From Rhizaria sp. SCN 62-66 (taxonomy: Eukaryota > Rhizaria, unplaced): a DNA stretch of 25,730 bases. The position numbers were made by a program, and so were the translations under genes. The DNA lies in assembly GCA_001724265.1 (NCBI GenBank), contig MEDY01000525.1, positions 1 through 25,730 on the forward strand. The letters run 5' to 3'. How positions within the stretch are numbered: the stretch's first letter is position 1; every line of letters starts with the position of its first letter. Of the stretch, positions 1 to 9,500 are shown piece by piece. The notes beneath the pieces were generated by a model, which was not told where the DNA came from, ran no database searches, and worked only from the letters and a program-made list of their open reading frames with translations.

Positions 1-1274
1 AGGCGGCGGCCGCGGCGGCGCTGGCGGCGGCGGCCGCGGCCGACGGGCCTCGCATCGTGCCGGGCAACACGCGCTTTCCCGACCACATGCTCTTTCCGGG
101 GCTCGCCAGTCAGGGCGGCAGCAGCCACAGCGCGCGGCGGCAACAGCTTCACCAGCAGCAACAACAGTCACGTGACTCGATTCGTGGTGGTGGGTTTACT
201 TCGGGCCACAGTGACGCCTATGGCGGGCCCTCGTATCTCAACATCAGCAGCAACACCGGCAGCAACAGCAACAACATGAAGACTGAGCAGCAAGTGCAGC
301 TGCAGCAACAGCAGCTGCTGCAGCAACAGTCTCAGACCAAAGCAGAGCCCGCAGCTGTGGCAGCGGTTGGCTCTGGCGCTTCGAACAGGGCTGAGACGCG
401 CTCCCATGCGCAGCTGTCGACAGCCGGTGCGGCAGCGCCGGCGGCGAGGCACAAGTTGGAGCCGACACGGACCGCCACCTCTGCCTCTGCCTCTCTCTCT
501 GCATCTCCGGGTGCTAGCGGGGACGCCCACGCCGGTGCGAGCGCCAGTGCGGGTGCCAGTGCGACGTCGAGTGCGAGTGTGAGTCTTGGCGTTAAGACTG
601 AGCGCTCCAGCGACGTCGACCTCGACATCGACGTCGACAGCGGCAGTGGCAGTGTCAGCGGCAGCGACGGCAATGAGAGTGACAATGGCAGTGGTAGTAG
701 TAGTCGTCGTCGGCGCCGTCGTCGTCGCAGTCGTCGCTCTCGCCGGAGCGGTCGCAGTCGTGGTGACAGCTCTTCCAGCGGCGACGACAGCGACACCGAG
801 AGTGACCGTGACCGTGACCGTGAGCGCCGGCGCGGCTCTACGCGCTCTACACTCCGCTCTCGCACCAAGTCAAAGTCGAGGCGCTCCGTGAAGACTGAGT
901 CCAGCTCTAGCTCCAGCTCTAGCTCTGCCTCTGCCTCTGCCTCTGCCTCTGCCTCTGCCTCTGCCTCTGCCTCTGCCTCTGCCTCTGCCTCTGCCTCTGT
1001 ATCTCGCACTGTGCGCAGTGTCCGCAGGGAGCGCCGCGTGCGCCGTGTGCGTCGGCTGGGAACAGTGATCCTTACCGACACAGACACTGTCTCGGACTCG
1101 GACTCTGGCTCCGACCCAGACCCCGAGATCGAGACTGGGGTCAAGACGGAGTCAGGCCTCACTGCCACCGCCGCCGACACTGCGCTGGGCTCGGACACCG
1201 AGTCTGGGTCTGAATCAGGGCTCGAGGTGGTTAGCGTGGCTGCCGGCAAGCCCCGGGCGAGGGCGCGGCGCTGA
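1..1274 (+). CDS. Low-complexity Ser/Arg/Ala/Gln-rich protein, 5' partial
   Basis: I do not recognise the family. The frame is open from the window edge (first full codon at base 3, poly-Ala), so the true start lies upstream; about 423 residues are visible, ending in TGA. In order it shows an Ala run, a Gln-rich stretch (about 150-330), a Ser/Ala stretch, an acidic Asp/Ser block (about 600-690), an Arg/Ser block resembling RS-type nuclear proteins (about 690-890), a Ser run followed by a Ser-Ala dipeptide run coded by a GCCTCT repeat, another Arg block and an acidic Asp/Ser tail. Four motifs of the form hydrophobic-K-T-E (codons at 276, 591, 888 and 1140) fit the sumoylation consensus. RS-like, acidic and sumoylation motifs together suggest a nuclear protein, which is inference. 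No folded domain is visible, and the long antisense frame over it is a composition shadow. Confidence 0.7.
   Translation, partial: AAAAAALAAAAAADGPRIVPGNTRFPDHMLFPGLASQGGSSHSARRQQLHQQQQQSRDSIRGGGFTSGHSDAYGGPSYLNISSNTGSNSNNMKTEQQVQLQQQQLLQQQSQTKAEPAAVAAVGSGASNRAETRSHAQLSTAGAAAPAARHKLEPTRTATSASASLSASPGASGDAHAGASASAGASATSSASVSLGVKTERSSDVDLDIDVDSGSGSVSGSDGNESDNGSGSSSRRRRRRRRSRRSRRSGRSRGDSSSSGDDSDTESDRDRDRERRRGSTRSTLRSRTKSKSRRSVKTESSSSSSSSSASASASASASASASASASASASASVSRTVRSVRRERRVRRVRRLGTVILTDTDTVSDSDSGSDPDPEIETGVKTESGLTATAADTALGSDTESGSESGLEVVSVAAGKPRARARR
925..998 (+). repeat. GCCTCT hexanucleotide microsatellite coding Ser-Ala repeats
   Basis: About a dozen near-perfect copies of a 6-bp unit run in frame with the partial gene above and encode alternating Ser and Ala. 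Because the unit is 6 bp, gain or loss of copies keeps the frame. Confidence 0.9.
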
Positions 1275-1485
1275 CTCTTGCATCGCGCAGTCTGCAAATA
1301 CGGTCGCAGCCGCATGATCTACACAGTCTTGATACCGAGTTATATCTAGCAATCCTTCGTTCTATAGTTCATTCAAATACATGATGTATTATTTATTATC
1401 AGTCTAAGTATCACTCGCGATTATCGCACTCACTAAGTATCATATTATTAACACCACCGGCCACTATTGCACTCCATGCATACGC

Positions 1486-2137
1486 TCACTGCATGCGCTC
1501 GTGGCAATCGCGCGCTTCGTGGCAGAGCTGGTCCAGCAGCGCGTTGAGCCCCTCGGCGCTCGCCTCGTCCAGCCCCGCGCCGGCGCCGCCCGCCGCCGCC
1601 TCGCCGCCGCTGCCGCCGCCGCCGGAGTCGGCGCCGGAGTCGGCGCCCAACGCGCTGTGGGTTCGCGCGGCGCCGTCGTTAGCGGCGGCGAGCCCCGCGG
1701 CGGCGACCGAGGGAAAGTGGTGGAACTGACGCCGGAACAGCGCCTGCTGCACGTGCCGCACTCGCGCCACGTGCGCCTCCATCAGCGCCAGGTTCTGCCG
1801 CTGCCGCTGCGCTGTAGGCGGGTACAACGCAAAGCACGAAGAATTAAGTGGAAGAGAAACAAGGCAAGGGGGGAGTGAGTTTAGCACTGTGGCAAATGAG
1901 TGTAACACAATATATGCAGAAACAAAGACCAATCTAACAGCGCGGCAACGTGTTCATTCAGTGTCATTGTGACCCAACTTCAGCGACCAAGGAAGCAAAG
2001 CTCTTGAATGTACGATTTCAAAGCCAACTGACTCTGTGGCTGTGGCTGTGAAACGTACCGAACTCGTGCGGCGCCAGGGTCTGTCGAAGCGCCGGCGGCG
2101 GCACCGGCGAAATGTGGTCGTCGTGCCAGCCGTTCAT
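1486..2137 (-). CDS. Small two-exon protein of unknown function
   Basis: Unrecognised. Exon 1 runs from ATG at 2137 down to 2059 and ends in front of GTACGT; exon 2 runs from 1811, just after CTACAG, down to TGA at 1488-1486. The 247-bp intron splits an Ala codon (G|CG) and the frames join exactly, giving about 134 residues. The N-terminus starts MNGWHDDHISPVPPP. Exon 2 holds a helical, possibly coiled-coil segment (QRQRQNLALMEAHVARVR), a Gly/Ala-rich linker and a second helix (LNALLDQLCHEARD). An in-frame ATG at 2230 would add 31 residues, but that stretch is AT-richer and looks like leader; the ATG at 2137 has A at -3. It is divergent to RPS29. The helix-linker-helix shape would suit a small complex subunit, but I could not assign one. 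Confidence 0.6.
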
Positions 2138-2531
2138 GATGATACAGATGACAATAAACAACGCTGGAGGTTTTAAGTTGGGGGTAAGCGACGAGACTGT
2201 TGTTGAAGACCTGTGCAGGGAACGTAACATGGGAGACAGTGAGCGCTAGTTGTACGTGCAAGAGAATTCCACAGTGGAGAAGATATGTCACAACTTAGAT
2301 ATGCACATTTTATTGAATATATTTGCTTTAACGGAGGTACTGAGTCGCAACACAGAGTTTTGTATGAGCCCCAAAAGCTGTGGCTGGAATAACAAGAGTG
2401 CGGCTGGACCGGAAAAGTCAAAAATGTTTTTTCTAATTGTAAGCCGCAGTTTTGTCCGGGCCTAATTAGGGCGGCAGCGAGTCAAGACGAGAAGCGCGGC
2501 TCTTTTGAAATTGCCTAAAACAAAGAACAAA
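2138..2531. promoter_or_regulatory. Bidirectional intergenic region, minus-strand gene / RPS29
   Basis: About 394 bp separate the start codons of two divergent genes, so both promoters should lie here. A pyrimidine-rich CTCTTTT precedes the RPS29 start by about 30 bases and could be a TOP-like start region, as is common for ribosomal protein genes. I see no convincing TATA box or other known element. Confidence 0.35.
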
Positions 2532-3328
2532 ATGGTACGTATTCGTTCTGTGACAAGAACTGCGCGTTGTCTGTGCACTTATTTATCTTGTGTTTTGTTG
2601 CTGATCCTTTTGACGGACGTCTCTCACCCGAAAGACTGCCCCGAAAGAGATGCGCACCGGTCCTCAAGCTTGAAGGGAGCTGGCGACTGTTCCACCCACC
2701 CCGACTTCGGCTCACCGTTCCTCTCTCGCTTTCTTTGATTCCTTTCCACAGGTCGAGCACATCTGGCAGAAGCCCGCTAAGACGGGCAAGGTTTTCGGCA
2801 AGGGTAACCGCACTTGGTACGTCCTCTTTTCCGTCCCCACTTCCTCATTCCCAGAGCCGCTCTAGCAAGCAGTCCCGTTCTCCCGCCGCCTGACGTGACG
2901 CGATTGCGCGCTGCGCGTACTGTCTTATATGTTTCCCACATCTACATTACGCTCTCTATCAGTAAAATCAACCGCTCACGGAATCTCCCCGTCTTTCCCT
3001 CGCCCCGTTGCCCCCTTCATACCCACTCTTAGCCGCATCACTAACAACCACCGTGGTCTGATCCGCAAGTACGGCCTCTACGTCTCCCGCCGTTGCTTCC
3101 GCGAGATCCACAACGACCTCGGCTTCAAGAAGGTACGCTTCACTTCCTTCCTACTTCGTCTCGTCACGCCTCTGCCCCCTTGTGGCTAGCTAGAAGCCTA
3201 GAATGCCCTGTCCTTCGCTCCCAAAACCACCCTCGACTCCTCGTCCTGCGCTCTATCTCACCTTTTTGCCTGCTCTTCTCCTTCCTCTTGCTTTTGCCTT
3301 TACGTTCTCCCACCCACAGCTCAACTAA
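2532..3328 (+). CDS. RPS29: 40S ribosomal protein uS14 (S29), four coding exons
   Basis: A small-subunit protein of the 40S head, near the mRNA channel. Coding exons are 2532-2534 (ATG only), 2752-2816, 3033-3132 and 3320-3328 (Leu, Asn, stop), all bounded by GTACG...AG introns of 217, 216 and 187 bp. The spliced product is 58 residues, against about 56 in the family. The diagnostic core GLIRKYGLYVSRRCFREIH (residues 31-49) and the ending LGFKKLN are clear. The usual zinc site is CxxC-x14-CxxC; here only Cys23 and Cys44 remain and the other two positions are Thr26 and Ser41, so a normal four-Cys zinc finger cannot form. Loss of zinc ligands is known in bacterial C-minus uS14. The fold and splice phases look intact, so I regard it as functional. 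It would be missed by ORF-only annotation because of the tiny exons. Confidence 0.92.
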
Positions 3329-3891
3329 GGTACTCGCTCGATGGCCTTTTTGCATTCTCCGCGAATGCGAATGCGTTGTCGCGTGCGCCTGTGTCTTCGC
3401 TCCGTCTGACTGCGACGCACCCTCTCTGAGAGTGTGTCCGGGAAGGTAGGACGCGGCGCTCGAGTGCGCTGCAGCGTTCCAGTCTCCTGCATTGTAACCC
3501 CAATACACCATAGTTCTAATTACACTCTTCTTTTCTGCGTTGTTTTTATCTCGAGCTCTATCAATCTTATTGTTTTTGTGCCTGTTCGTATTGTTCCAAC
3601 CACAAGTCAACTTTTGGACGATCGAGTGCAGTCTCTTAATGCCAGCGAGGGCCAAAGTCAAGTTTGTCGGGATTTTAATCGTCTCCAAGTCTATTTTTGC
3701 TATGATTGAGTTTACTGTGTAAAATTTATTATTTGTATAATTTCTTTTCTCTTATGGTCATCATCTAACTCGTGCTTTTCGCTCTTTCTTCTTACCCCTA
3801 TGCACTCGTGCCAAGACCTCGTAGGCCGATCGCGTAACCAGACACGAGTCAGTCTAACCGCTTCCTAGCTTCTAGCTGTCCTTTGCACAAC
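3329..3891. other. Intergenic: RPS29 3' region and PPCS promoter
   Basis: No gene is supported. The first part is pyrimidine-rich and probably RPS29 3' untranslated sequence; an AT-rich stretch at about 3715-3760 may hold processing signals. Short open frames here begin with non-ATG codons or look like nothing known. Confidence 0.4.
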
Positions 3892-5603
3892 ATGTCTGCC
3901 TCCACACCCGCGGCAACTGAGGCCGTTATCGCCTCCGTGGACGAGTTCTTCGCCCTCAACCCCGAGCCCGCGCTCACGACCCGCCAGCGTGTAAGTCGCC
4001 CTTGCCCCTTTCGTATCATCGCATCATGCGCTGTCATACCGCACTCTGTGCACATATCATCGTTGCTCATTGTATTTCGCTATGATATCCACGTTGCAAA
4101 GTTGATTTATCTTATTCTGCATTCATACTCCCCCTCTGTTCCCCGCCGCCTCTTGCTGCTCCACGCGCACTGCACCCATACCACACCACGCCCTGCCGAC
4201 ACACACTCCCGTCGCCGCCGCAGCCGGCCGTGGCGGCCTTCCTGTTGCGGCACATCTCTTGCGCGGGCCGCCGCGTTGCGCTGGTTACGGCGGGCGGCAC
4301 GCGCGCGCCGCTGGAGGTCAACACGGTGCGCTCGCTGGACAACTTCTCCACGGGCCAGCGCGGCGCGGCGCTCGCCGAGGCGCTACTCGCGCGCGGCTAC
4401 GCAGTGCTCTACCTGCACCGCGCCGGCACCGCTGCCACACCCTTCCGCCGCACGCTCGACCGCGCCGTCGCCGCTGCCGCTGCGGCCGCAGCGGCCGCGG
4501 GGACCGGCGGCGGCTGCGGCGGCGGGCTCATGGAGATGCTCTATGCCGAGAGCAGTGACACTATCAGTGATAGTGCCGACGCTGCTGGCACTGGGCTGAG
4601 GCTGCAGCTGGGCGACAGCGCGGCGCAGGCGCGCGCCGCGGCGGCCGTGAAGGCCTTCCGGCACTTCACTGACGCGGGCATGCTGCTGCACGTAGAGGTA
4701 CGTGAGCGGCAGACGCAAAATACCCAGTTGTTTTTTGGTGGAATGTATTGTGACACACACATAAGTGTTGTTTGTGAGATATTTATGTATCTTTATTTTT
4801 GTTCACAGTATTTTCTTTACATCCCTCGATGGCTCTGTGAGCTTACTGTTCTTCTATCACTCACCTTTTGCTTGCATGCTTGCTTGTTTGTTTGCTTCTC
4901 TCCCCAGTTCGACACCGTGACCGACTTCATGCACTCGCTGCGGCTGGCGTTGCAGTCGCTCGCGCCCCTAGGCGCCCGCGCGGCGCACGTGGCCGCGGCA
5001 GCGGTGTCCGACTACTACGTGCCGCCCGCACGCGCCGCGGCGCACAAGTTGCCCTCCGGCGCGCCCGAGCTCACGCTGACGCTGCTGCCAACGCCGAAGC
5101 TGCTCGCGCTTGCGCGCACGTGGGCCCCCGCGGCCTTCTTTGTGTCGTTCAAGCTCGAGACGGACGCGGCGCTGCTGCTACCGCACGCCCGCGCCGCCGC
5201 CGCGCGCTACGCCGCCAACGCCGTCGTCTGCAACGAGCTGCGCACGCGCTACCAGCGCGTCACACTGCTGCGCCACAGGGTCGCCGCCAGCGTCGACGCC
5301 AACGCCGCTGCAGACGCCGCTGCAGACGCTGCTGCCGCAGACTCTGCGGACGGCGCTGCCTCTGCAGACTGGGGCGAGTTCGCGACGGTGGAGCTCTGTC
5401 TGGACGACTACGTTGCGCAGTGCACTCAGCAGCAGCAGCAGCAGCAGCAAGGCCGGGAGGCGCCGGACACCGCGGGCGCGGAGACAGAGCTGGAGGTGCC
5501 GATGGCCGACACACTGCGCGACTGGCATGAGGACTGGATGCGCACCGTCGCTCGCTCTGTCGACCGCTCTGTCGCCCGCGCCGGCAGCGGGCGTGCAACG
5601 TGA
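3892..5603 (+). CDS. PPCS: Phosphopantothenate-cysteine ligase (PPCS), three exons
   Basis: Joins cysteine to 4'-phosphopantothenate at the expense of a nucleotide triphosphate, the second step from pantothenate to coenzyme A, in the cytosol. Exons are 3892-3990, 4224-4697 and 4908-5603, all phase 0, giving 422 residues (the human enzyme is about 311). Recognisable family motifs are [12 protein letters not shown] (residues 53-64), [14 protein letters not shown] (72-85), [10 protein letters not shown] (221-230) and SFKLETD (271-277). There is no decarboxylase (CoaC) domain, as in the eukaryotic monofunctional form. The extra length is an Ala/Gly/Ser insertion at about residues 105-165 and a C-terminal extension with Ala-Asp and Gln runs. 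The start ATG has A at -3 and the first exon ends at GTAAGT. The 210-bp second intron is free of in-frame stops. A degraded copy of the C-terminal extension lies downstream. Confidence 0.92.
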
Positions 5604-5905
5604 CGGGCGGGACTGGAGTGAGCCAACGACAATGCTGTTGTTGTCTTTTTAGTTCTTTGTCTTTAGGAAATGTTGAGCAGGGCATCTTTATTATTTCGTC
5701 ATTTCTAGTCCTCATTCTTTGTATCCTCATTGAGGCTGTATCATCATCTTCTCATTTCATCTCTGCAAACGTCCTGAAGAGCTGATGCGTTGGGGCGACG
5801 CACGCTCATTCGCCTCGCTGACAGGGCCAGCTGTTGGAAAAGAAGTTGGAGAAACGCTAAGATGCAACTGCAGTACTAAGTATGGACGGACACAATAGAG
5901 CAACA
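5604..5905. other. PPCS 3' region
   Basis: About 300 bp directly after the PPCS stop, T-rich at first, with no supported gene. It presumably contains the 3' untranslated sequence of PPCS. Confidence 0.35.
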
Positions 5906-6075
5906 ACTCTGGTGGTGAGTTCGCGCCGGTATATATCTCTCTACTTGTCGAGTACATTGCGCAGTGCAGTCAGCAGCAGCAAGGCCAAGAGGTGCCGGAC
6001 TCCGCGGACGCGGAGCCGGAGCTGGAGGTGCCGATGGCAGATACGCTGCACAACTCCTACACTGCTGCCAAGTGA
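5906..6075 (+). pseudogene. Decayed partial copy of the PPCS C-terminus
   Basis: This stretch aligns with the last part of PPCS (about 5370-5515). A match around GAGTTCGCG is followed by a diverged patch, then a well preserved segment. In one frame it reads AQCSQQQQGQEVPDSADAE, against AQC-T-Q(8)[11 protein letters not shown] in the intact gene, and then [10 protein letters not shown], which is identical in both. It then runs into unrelated sequence and a TGA at 6073. Upstream coding sequence, splice sites and a start are missing, the Gln run is shorter, and same-sense orientation about 540 bp downstream suggests an old tandem duplication followed by deletion. It is most likely a relic; it could instead now be transcribed as part of the PPCS 3' end. 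Confidence 0.8.
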
Positions 6076-6137
6076 GGGTACGCAAAACACAGCATGCAAG
6101 TCTGACACTTTCAAGTCATATATCAGTCAAGTTGTTA

Positions 6138-6143
6138 AATAAA
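6138..6143 (+). terminator. AATAAA polyadenylation-type hexamer
   Basis: A canonical AATAAA lies downstream of PPCS and its relic copy, followed within about 25 bases by T-rich sequence. It could end a PPCS transcript of extended 3' length. A single hexamer is weak evidence. Confidence 0.3.
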
Positions 6144-6506
6144 GCATTATTCTGTGTTTCTGTACTTGAATGACATAATTTGCGCGTTAAAGACGCAAAT
6201 AACTTACTTCTTGCGCTGGCGCTGCAGCCACCAGTTGGAGCACCCATGCCTGACGAATTTCTTCAGCACGTTGTTTCTCCGTTGTAGATCCGTCATTGCG
6301 TAAGATGCAACTGGTTTCTCCAACTAATATATAAATTGTACTCATTTTTTGCAACAAATTGTGTTTACTTGTTGTTATATCCTCACAGTCCGACAACCAG
6401 GCAAACCGCTCCAGCCAGTCTGTTTTGAAGCTCGTCGAACTATCTTTAGCACCATTTGTGTGGGCGCAATACCAGCCCAAGCGCTTTATAGCGCGCGCTA
6501 TACAGT
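6144..6506. other. Intergenic: promoter side of the large Ala/Gln-rich gene
   Basis: No gene is supported. The minus-strand frame crossing this stretch also runs antisense through the next gene and looks like a shadow. The region ends with a perfect 16-bp palindrome at 6487-6502, listed separately. Confidence 0.35.
6487..6502. promoter_or_regulatory. Perfect 16-bp palindrome just before a start codon
   Basis: TATAGCGCGCGCTATA is its own reverse complement and ends four bases before the ATG at 6507. It could be a binding site for a dimeric regulator or form a stem in the 5' leader. The palindrome is seen; the role is inference. Confidence 0.45.
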
Positions 6507-9500
6507 ATGAGCGCGGATGACGACGAGTTTGACTACGGCCTGGCCTCTGCTCGCGTGGTTTACGCGCCGTATCCGCCCACTGTTTCAGCAGCGTCTCGCG
6601 CAGCGCCCACGCCGGCCACGACCCTGGGCCCGTCATCAGCCACGTTCTCCGGTACGGCGTCCCCTCAGGCCGCCGCAGTGGTCGCCGCGACGGCTGCGGC
6701 GGCCCTGGCCCGCGCCAGCGCCGTGGCCGCCTCGGTCGGCGCGAGCACATCCGGCGCGAGCTCCGGCGGCGCGGGCGGTGCGCGTGTGGGCGCTGCCGGA
6801 GCCGGTGCGCTGGGCGCTGAGGGCGCGCGCGTGCGCGTGGTGCCGCTCTGGCAGCAGGATCTCTGGCAGGCGTCCGCGCCGCCGTCACAGCAGCAGCAGC
6901 ACGAGCAGCAGTCTCCGGCATTACCGCATGTGTCCCAGCATCAACACCAGCATCTGAGCCAAGGTCAAGGACAGGGTCGAAGTCCTCTGGTCTCTGCGCT
7001 CGCCTCTGGCTCTAGCTCTGGCTCCGGCGCGCTGACCGGCCCCGCCATCGTCGAGCTAATCGGATTTGAGCCCACGCCCAGGCCCACGCCCGCGCCCGCC
7101 TCCACGCCCGCCGCCGCGACGCCTGCGCCCATCGCCACCACCACGGCCGCGCACGCGGCCACTGCGACGGAGCTTCCTGTGCTCTCGGTCCCGCTGGCGG
7201 CCGCCGCGCCAGGCCCAGGGGCGGCTGCGGCTCACTCCAGCGCGATCCGGGCGACATCCGCTGCCGCTGCCTCTGCCAGTGCCGCATTGGCATCAGGCTC
7301 TACGGCCTCAGGCTCGATGGTCACGGACTCGATGACTCCTACAGGTAGTTTGGCCACCGGGTCAATGCCGTCCGGCCATATGCTGACGGGGGGCGTGGTG
7401 CTTGGGGCAATGGCGGGTGGCGGTGACAGCGACAGCGACGGAGACTATCGCGAGAACGCGCGCGGATAGCAGTCGCAACCGACACAGTCTCAGTCGACAC
7501 AGTCTCAGCCATCACAGACGCAGTCTCAGCCCTTGCAGTCGCAGTCGGAGCTCCCCACTTCGACTCAGGAGCAGACACAAGAGCAGCCCCAGCTGCAGGC
7601 GCAGTCGTCGCTGTTGTCCATGCCGCCGTCGCTGCGGAGCCTGCAGTCGCTTCGCACGGGCTCTTCGCTGGCGTCCCCGTCGCTGGCCTCGCCGACCGGC
7701 GGACAGCCCTGGCCGCTGGCGCTGACCTCGATCCGCGACAGTGTAATGGGCACGCCGGTGCACGCTATTTCAGCTGCAAACGGAGGGTTTAATTACGGCT
7801 TTATTCCCGGCGCCGGTGCGGGCGCGGGCGCAGCAGGCGCGATGGCCTCGCCCGCGCTAGTGCACGCGCAAGCGCACGCGCTCCAGCCTGGGCATCTCGG
7901 CGGTGGCTACGTTAGCGTTGGGGCGTTCGGACTTGCGTCGCCCGCAAACTCCGCCACGCACTCCGCCACGCCCTCCGCCGCGCACTCCGCCTTACAGTCG
8001 CAGACGACGCCGCAGGCCGCGGCCGCGCCCTCGGGCTGGTTTCCCAAGCCCGCGCACACGCCCCAGCCCGCGTATCTGCCATCGCAGTCAATGTCATCGC
8101 TGCCGCAGCCGTCCCGGCTGCACGTCGACGCGATCGATGCGTCCGCAGAGGCTGCAGAAACTGCGGGGGCTACAGGGGCTGCAGCGGCCGCGGCGCTCGC
8201 CAATCAAGGCGCTGTTGATGCCGCTGCCGCTGCTGCCGCTGCCGCCGCTGCTGCCGCTGTTGCGGACGCACGGAGGCAGGAGCAAGAGCGGGTGCGGGCG
8301 CAAGCACAAGCTGAGGTCGAGGCGAAGGCTGCGGCCGAAAAGGCTAAAGCTGCCGCTGAGGCCGAGGCTGCTGCCAAGGCCAAAGCGGAGGCAGACGCAG
8401 CGGCTAAGGCGAAGGCTGAGGCAGAGGCTGAAGCTGAAGCTGCCGCTGAGGCCGCTGAAGCTGCCGCTGAGGCCGAGGCCCGTGCGCTTGCCCGTGCTCG
8501 CGCGGAGATCGAGGCCAAGGCCAAGGCTCGGGCAGAAGCAGAGGCAAGAGCGCGGGCCCAGGCCAACGCTAAGGCCGAGGCTGAGGCGGCTGAGCGGGCG
8601 CGCGCTGAGGCCGCTGCGGCCGCTGAGGCTGAGGCTGCGGCCGCTGCTGCGGCCGCCGAGGCTGAGGCGCGGGTCCGGGCTGAGCGCGAGGCTGCCGAGG
8701 CTGCCGCAGCTGCCGCGGCCGCCGTGGCCGCCGCTGCTGCTGCTGCTGCTGCTGCCGAGGCCGCGGCCCGCGCTGAGGTCGAGGCCGCTGCGCGCGTGGA
8801 GGCCGAGGCGCGCGCGCGGGCCCATGCGCAGGCACAGGCGCAGGCGCAAGCTGAAGCGGACGAGGCCGCCGCGCGGGCCAAAGCAAAGGCTGAGGCTGAG
8901 GCCGCTGAGGCAGCGGCTGCTGCAGCAGCTGCCACTGCTGCAGCAAAAGCGAAGGCTGAGGCTGGGGCTGAGGCTGTTGCCGTCGCCGCCAGTGCTCTTA
9001 ATGCAAGTGCTGCTGGTACAGGTGGCGACGACGAGGTCTACACGTTTGACATCGACGACGACGACTACGGCGACAACGGAAATTACAACAGCGCCAGCTT
9101 GTACAACGCAGGCGGCTACGCCAGCGGCCGCGGCTTTGGCGACAGTGCCGACGGCGACCATAGCGCGGGCGCGAACGCCATCTCGGTGCCGCCTGCGCCC
9201 GCCGCCGCCGCCGCCGCCGTCCCCGTAAGCGCGTCTGCGCGCCCTGCCGCGGACGCCGCAGCTGTGCCCGCCGGCGGCAGCGACGACGACGACGACGACG
9301 ACGGCACGGGGCTGTACGACAACGACTGGGCCGTTGAGAGTGTGCCCGTCACTGCGCGCGAGCAGCCTGAGCAGCCGCCGCAGCAGACACAACAGCCGGC
9401 GCTTCAGCAGGCGCAGGCACATACGCAGACACAACCGCAGTCGCACATGCAGACTGCCTCGGTGCTTGCCTCGTCTCCCCCCGTCGCAAGTGTTTCGGCA

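Noticed and set aside
332-1315. Long antisense open frame over the first gene
   Set aside because: It mirrors codon repeats of the plus-strand gene (Ser-Ala read backwards as Ala-Glu), starts inside it and has no own features.
6187-6921. Minus-strand frame of 244 codons before and across the 6507 start
   Set aside because: Its Arg/Ala-rich first half is the reverse of the plus-strand gene and the rest has no recognisable content.
7345-7469. Possible intron starting GTAGTT and ending at the TAG, which would remove the stop
   Set aside because: The length of 125 bp would shift the frame away from the long downstream frame, and there is no pyrimidine tract.
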